Part shown: positions 8,405 to 12,889 of the stretch, in pieces | How positions within the stretch are numbered: the stretch's first letter is position 1 | How the letters are laid out: every line of letters begins with the position of its first letter | NCBI GenBank assembly: GCA_028565715.1 | Contig: JAOXYC010179690.1 | Span: 1 to 12,889 of the forward strand | Length of the DNA: 12,889 nt | From: Phoronis pallida | Taxonomy: Eukaryota; Phoronida; Phoronidae | Direction of reading: 5' to 3' | Position numbers and translations under genes: made by a program | The notes under the pieces: generated by a model | Databases searched by the model: none | What the model was told of the DNA's origin: nothing | The model's input: only the letters and a program-made list of their open reading frames with translations

Positions 8405-8731
8405 TATATGTTTATCAATGACTTTTTTTTAATTTAATAAAAACTGAGCAAGCCGCTACTACGACGTGCACCCGAGGAGATGGAATTAAATCCCGGGAAT
8501 TCAATTTCTCATCACTGACTCACTATTTAGCTATTATGCATCGATAACAAATATATTGTTTTCGGGTCAGATAAACACGTATTATCTCGGTTTTATCAAC
8601 CCGGTGGGTATCTTACGCGAAACGGTTAGACACGGTCAAAGATTAGGAGAGAATCGTACATTGTACATAGAAGTACAAGGAAGTTCAGAACTGCTCAATT
8701 TTTATCTCCACTGTTTGTGAAGCGATTGAGG

Positions 8732-8794
8732 ATGGACATTATTCCATGTGCTTACGCACATTTTCTCGCTTTGACTCAAATAAAATGGATGTAA
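8732..8794 (+). CDS. Upstream ORF overlapping the membrane-protein start
   Basis: Encodes 20 residues (MDIIPCAYAHF...) and ends at TAA 8792-8794. Its ATG has A at -3 and G at +4, a strong context. It overlaps both possible starts of the main ORF in another frame. If the 5' leader is transcribed as drawn, it should reduce main-ORF translation; if an intron ends near 8724-8730 it may not exist in the mRNA. Confidence 0.3.
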   Translation: MDIIPCAYAHFLALTQIKWM

Positions 8795-9366
8795 CAAATG
8801 TCGTAACCGACAATGGTTTGACTTCCAGTAGAACAGCGAGTACACCTCCACCAGGACTCGATAAGAAGTTCTACATTTATGGGGCTATCATTCTAGTTGT
8901 GGTGATTGTCTTACTCGTGTTTCTGGCTATTTGGATACACTCGTGTGTGTTCTGGAGAAGGAGGCGGACTCAGGTGAAGGAGGGTGTCGTCAGAACGCGG
9001 GAAAACGCAGACGATACGCGGGAGCTTACGGAGTTGTCGGGTGATGCCAGAACGGGTCGTAGCGATATGTTAACCGATGCACTTAATAGGGAGCCCGTTA
9101 TGCCTTCTACTGTTCAGAATATTTTGAATGCGCCCGTTGAACGAAGGATGGAAAATTCGAACATTTCGACACAAGGTGATGAGAATCACGTGAAGAAGTT
9201 TTCGTGGTTGAATCCGAAACATGCAACCAAAGTGCTTCCTGTTGGTGCAATGTATTTTGCCAACAGTGCTTATGGTGGTCCTGAACCGAACGATGATGTT
9301 GACACACCAAAAAGTCCAGATACAAATTGTGTTCCATTAGCTACAAAAGACATTTCAAGTGTTTGA
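8746..9366 (+). CDS. Single-pass membrane protein with cytosolic tail, unrecognised family
   Basis: 206 residues from the first ATG, 193 from Met14 (8785). The ATG at 8746 has a weak context (T at -3, T at +4); the one at 8785 has A at -3 and G at +4 and is the better start. No signal peptide is seen. A short N-terminal part contains TPPPG (33-37). A strong transmembrane helix spans about 43-68 (YIYGAIILVVVIVLLVFLAI), followed by RRRR (71-74) and further Arg/Lys, so the N terminus faces out and the tail lies in the cytosol. The tail of about 135 residues is polar, with VERRMENS, KKFSWLNPKH and PKSP, and ends DISSV, which fits a class I PDZ ligand (S-x-V). The frame is open upstream only to TAG at 8668. 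It may be an intronless gene or the last exon of a longer receptor-like gene; no upstream exon was found. Confidence 0.72.
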   Translation: MCLRTFSRFDSNKMDVTNVVTDNGLTSSRTASTPPPGLDKKFYIYGAIILVVVIVLLVFLAIWIHSCVFWRRRRTQVKEGVVRTRENADDTRELTELSGDARTGRSDMLTDALNREPVMPSTVQNILNAPVERRMENSNISTQGDENHVKKFSWLNPKHATKVLPVGAMYFANSAYGGPEPNDDVDTPKSPDTNCVPLATKDISSV

Positions 9367-10056
9367 TAACTGAAGAGCTCAACATTACAATATATTATAA
9401 AAGTGATCAATCACGGATTTATACGACTCAGTAAAATTGAGACAGTGTTTTTAGGGAAGTGAGTGAGAAAAAAGTTAACGAATCTCTATTTTTGGTAAAG
9501 AACTATCCCAACACGTTTTCAAACGACACAACAGCACCCAATATCACAGTTCACTACTAAATATCCACACAGTGGCGTAAAGCGATTTTTACAGCGAACC
9601 TAAGACACCTGAGTGATCACAACAGTAAGAACATTGGACGCGTTGGAAAATCAAGGGTGTTGCGTAGACCTACATGTGCCTACCTTGCAGCTTCTCAACT
9701 CTTTTTCATAAACACTGATGGTTGTTATAATCATGGTCAAATACCAATGTAGTGGTCCTTGTTGGGGGCTTTCAAACATTTTACTAAAAGTAATTTATCA
9801 AAACTCAGTCTGATGAATGGAATGAATATTCTTTCTTTCTTTCTCATTTAGCCTATACTCGATTCCCGGTACAAGAAGCTGGGTCTTATATACATGTATG
9901 TTACTCTAGGCTCTAAAGACTCTTCTATTCGAATGAATGGTCAATACTGATATCTGTTAATAACTTATAAAGAATTGAATGATATATTATAAGCTACTTG
10001 TAGGTAAAATGTTTTCTCCAATTTTACTATTTTCTAAGTTTTTTGCCATAAATAAA

Positions 10057-10204
10057 TAATGAAGTTGAAGAAATAAGTGAAAAAAAATTGAAATTGTTTT
10101 CCTGTTTTGTACTGTATCTACTCATCTGATGATGGATTTACGAATAAATCCGAAACGTTATACTATGAACATGTGCGTCTTCACTTATTTCTTCAACTTC
10201 ATTA
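10057..10204. mobile_element. 148-bp element with perfect 25-bp inverted ends
   Basis: 10057-10081 and 10180-10204 are exact inverted complements, built around GAAGTTGAAGAAATAAGTG. The 98-bp centre holds CTGATGA, a 7-bp hairpin and GAAAC. The flanks share ACTATTTTCTAAG (10026-10038 and 10205-10217). No ORF; non-autonomous. The perfect arms suggest a recent insertion or pairing-driven conservation. Confidence 0.85.
10126..10173 (+). ncRNA. Degenerate hammerhead-ribozyme-like core
   Basis: CTGATGA (10126-10132), one extra T, stem GGATTTA/TAAATCC with CGAA loop (10134-10151), then GAAAC (10152-10156). A possible third stem pairs ACGTT (10155-10159) with AACAT (10168-10172), with one C-A mismatch. 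The base after it is G where a cleavable hammerhead needs A, C or U, and I see no good stem I. So it resembles the core order of hammerheads known from Penelope-like elements and retrozymes but is probably inactive or coincidental. Confidence 0.35.
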
Positions 10205-10440
10205 ACTATTTTCTAAGCATCGCCATCAAAATATAAGCACACTATAGCTCTTACAACTATGCTTGTCAGAAATAACGTTTGCCCTGTTTTGAAAATTTAT
10301 CAGGTTTTATCTAAACTAGTCTTCATTAATTTATACAATATATTTCTAATATTAAAAGTATTGGCATGCTTTATTCTCAAAAAAAAACTGTGAAATGTGC
10401 ACATGTTGTCAATAAAACTTTTAAGATCAAGTGCCGAATT

Positions 10441-12889
10441 CACGTTAAACAAAGCAAGTTTGGATTTCACTAATATTGCAAAGATCCTTTGATACCTTGT
10501 AGCAAGAACCCATCACCTTGAGTCTGATGGGTTCTTGCTTGTAGGCTACTGTGGATTTCAGGATTAGCACTTCTCAAGTTGACTTTTTCTTGAAACGGCG
10601 CCTATGGGCACCTTTTCAGAAAATCTGTAGCGTAAATCGTATCTCTTCTTACTATCATCGCTATGCCCTTTTGGACTGGACCTAGAGTGCTTCCAAAACT
10701 CTCGCTTGGTGTCGCAAGATACTGGGAAGGAGGCGCACGATGATCCTGGGTGTTGAAGTCAGTGAATAATCATTTTTGTATCTATAAACAATTAATTGAT
10801 AAATGAGACGTGACAATCAAGTGAACGCAAGGACGCGCTTGAAATGTCGAAGTTATTTAGTGAGAGTGCATCGCGTTTGGTCTATTTGAAACTAGTGTTT
10901 CGTCATTTGAAACTAGTGCATCACAGCATAGGCAGTGACTATCAATGAATACCCGGGTGAATACTGGAGAAAGAGGGAAGTTACTCAGGATGGCTACAAT
11001 CCTGGAAATACTGTCGATGGTGGTTTTTTCTTGCGTATCGGGAACTGAAGTATCAAGATACTGTAATATTTAAATTTGTAACAAAGTGTCAGACCTTGAG
11101 ACATTTAGATGTGATTAAGGTTCCGCTGATAGCTAATTGGAACAAAAATAACAAGTTCTGTTTTTAAAGCATTCCCAGCAGTCAAAAACTTTGTTAATGA
11201 CACTCAGACATACACCAGGGGTCTTAAAATCAAATTTGCACAATGTTTTTTTGAAAAAAAGTTGATGAAGACTTGGAAAATTGGGTCATTTTTAGGTAAA
11301 ATTTGTGTTTTTCGAAATAGCACATTGGGAGATCGTTTCTGAGTAGGCCTACCGTAACGCTGTGAAATTTTCAAATCTATCTTTAGTGTATTAGACTCTA
11401 AAAAGGTGTCTCAGATTTTTTAAATAAGTCTTAGTTTACGAGATATGAGCTCTCTTAAAAGGGTTGGGATTTTTTCTTCGAAAAGCGACAAAAAATACAT
11501 AGAATCTCAGACACCAATTTGAAGGTTGTATGTTGTTGCTTTGATGCACCAAGTTCAAAAACAATGTCCATTTTTAATTGGCAAAAACTTACGTTTTTGA
11601 CAATTATGTTATATCACGCTGGTATGTCAATTTCTGTGTGTGTTTATCCGCAGGATTTAGGGCGCAGTTTACATACGCTTGACATGAAACTTTAACCGAA
11701 CGTAGGTTTCTACAAATTCTGGAAGCCTATTGTTTTTCGTCAAAATCGAATCCAAAATGGCGGCTCTATGCTTCTGTGGTTGTTCATGATATGTTTGAGA
11801 CTCAACATGAAAAGGTTTAAAAAAACGACTCTTGGTGCCCTTCTCTCAGTCTCCCCTATCAATTCTGAACACAACATCAATAAACATCAAAAATGTTTCA
11901 AACGAACTTTGAAAGTAAATCTGAGTAAAAGCCAGTGTGAGACAGTGTTAAAATGTTTCGTGTTGTGAATGGCACGGACAACTTAGCATAAGAAGATAAT
12001 GCAATGGTGATACAAAACCTAGATTATAGTAATAGTTGAATCTTTTACTAGATTCAAACAAAAGGAGTTGTGTGATAAAATGAATAGCCTACTGGTGGCT
12101 TTTCACATAATTTATTTTCTTCCTTCCTTCCGCTGTAAACACTGCCAGAAGATGCATAACGAGTGTAGAGGATCAGAATTGCAATAGTGTCAGAATGAGT
12201 CACACTTACTCTAGATAGAAATCCAGTAAGTGCTTAGCCATCGAAATTTGCATTGTGATGTAAACAGTTAAATACAAATAAAAAAGAATATCATAGATAC
12301 TGGAAAATGGAGATCCTATCCTCTTTGAGAATATATATTCATACAAACGGTCGGGTCAAACAATTTTTTAATTATCTAGTTGCATTGTCTATAAAAAAAA
12401 AGCATCTTGGTAACAGTGCCTGTAGGAGCAAGTGCAGGGGAAAGTTGATCCCTCTGTTACATTTTGATGAGTAGCGTGAAGACGTTTAAAAAACTAGTTG
12501 ATCTGATTTCATGAACCGATTGTCCAAACATTTACCAACCACCAAACATTAAATTGTTTTGTTGAAGTTTGTCTAAAAAGCTGAAAATGACGTTTTGGAA
12601 AAAAATAACAAAGCGATCATCTTACCCCATGTGTAGGGTAAGTTGATCACAACATCGGAGTAACTTGAATGACAAAAAGACTGGGTGTTTTTTAACAAAA
12701 AAAAACTTCAAATTATTACACCAGATGTGTTCATGCAAATAAACAAACTTTTTTGACAGTTCAGAATCTTTATTTCCGTCCGTTCATATTCCCTGAACAA
12801 GCTCCTCACATGTGGCCGCAGCGACTTGCGCGTTGGCTGACATTTTATTGTGACTTGCTGGTAAATGACAAATGGTTGTCGAAATATCG
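10441..12889. other. Non-coding flank, no gene recognised
   Basis: Apart from the hairpin at 10501, I see only small repeats: ATTTGAAACTAGTG at 10884-10897 and 10905-10918, and related phrases GGGGAAAGTTGATCCC (about 12437) and GGGTAAGTTGATCAC (about 12637). A 65-codon frame near 11.8 kb is A+T-rich and unsupported. The last 120 bp are less A+T-rich and could touch a feature beyond the edge. Confidence 0.5.
10501..10539. repeat. Perfect hairpin, 15-bp stem and 9-nt loop
   Basis: AGCAAGAACCCATCA (10501-10515) pairs without mismatch with TGATGGGTTCTTGCT (10525-10539). It is too short for a usual microRNA precursor, and pairing stops at the flanks. It lies about 85-125 bp past the AATAAA at 10411. 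Confidence 0.9.

Larger units (their letters stand above)
6454..8670. other. Intergenic region between divergent genes
   Basis: Separates the Rab gene (leftward) from the membrane-protein gene (rightward), so it should contain both promoters. I see no convincing coding exon. A perfect inverted repeat TAACGCAT-A-ATGCGTTA lies at 6683-6699, and short direct repeats occur at about 7367-7390 (GGGATTTATGC twice) and 7500-7535 (GGCTCAACTC twice). The right part holds two LINE-like 3' ends and one inverted-repeat element. Confidence 0.7.
9367..10440 (+). other. Probable 3' UTR and downstream flank of the membrane-protein gene
   Basis: No coding ORF. AATAAA occurs at 10050-10055 and again at 10411-10416 in the context TTGTCAATAAAACTTTT, which looks like the better poly(A) signal. 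If the second is used, the 57-204 bp element near 10.1 kb is carried in the 3' UTR. A short TTTC run lies at about 9829-9845. Confidence 0.45.

Noticed and set aside
9107-9337. 76-codon minus-strand frame
   Set aside because: Antisense shadow of the membrane-protein ORF.
11756-11790. AAAATGGCGGCTC start-like sequence
   Set aside because: A strong start context, but the frame stops after ten codons and there is no good donor site to extend it; such phrases also occur by chance.
11768-11968. 66-codon plus-strand frame
   Set aside because: Composition is Lys/Leu/Asn-rich as expected from A+T-rich DNA; no homology-like motif and no neighbouring exon.
12770-12889. Possible exon or transposase end on the minus strand (reads ...SANAQVAAATCEELVQGI then stop)
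   Set aside because: The frame is only about 34 codons before the window edge, with no recognised motif; it cannot be judged without more sequence.
1-12889. CRISPR array, bacterial operon or viral system
   Set aside because: No spaced identical repeats, no ribosome binding sites with packed ORFs, and a clearly spliced animal-type gene.

Overview
This is animal (eukaryotic) genomic DNA. It is A+T-rich, holds one gene split by consensus GT-AG introns, and is crowded with inverted-repeat elements, retroelement tails and simple repeats. The metazoan-type Rab GTPase, intron sizes of about 2.6-3.1 kb and repeat style suggest an invertebrate, perhaps a marine deuterostome. That placement is a guess; no sequence here fixes the species.

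Layout. (1) 97-6453, minus strand: a three-exon gene for a 211-residue Rab-family small GTPase. The exons (6453-6237, 3648-3540, 406-97) join in frame at a Gly codon and a Trp codon. The protein keeps a P-loop, DTAGQERF and a C-terminal double cysteine for prenylation. It has lost the switch I threonine and carries TKSN in place of NKxD and SAE in place of SAK, so it is an atypical Rab. (2) Its introns hold a 501-bp foldback element with a 20-bp minisatellite of CRE-like sites in its loop, a second foldback of about 206 bp, a degenerate ATC microsatellite, several exact two-copy tandem duplications, copies of a dispersed repeat, and a G-run cluster next to the first donor site. (3) 6454-8670: intergenic between two divergent genes, with two probable LINE 3' ends and a small inverted-repeat element. 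(4) 8746-9366, plus strand: an unrecognised single-pass membrane protein with a basic cytoplasmic flank and a possible PDZ ligand at its C terminus. A strong-context overlapping upstream ORF makes its start uncertain. (5) 9367-10440: probable 3' UTR, interrupted by a 148-bp element with 25-bp perfect inverted ends that encloses a degenerate hammerhead-like core. (6) 10441-12889: no convincing gene; a perfect 15-bp-stem hairpin and minor repeats.

The two genes are transcribed away from each other across about 2.2 kb. Both products would act at membranes (vesicle traffic; a membrane protein with a cytosolic tail), but nothing in the sequence ties them functionally. I found no clear new multi-gene system. 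The items most worth a second look are the non-canonical nucleotide-binding motifs of the Rab, the CRE-like minisatellite inside a foldback element, and the hammerhead-like core inside the inverted-repeat element.
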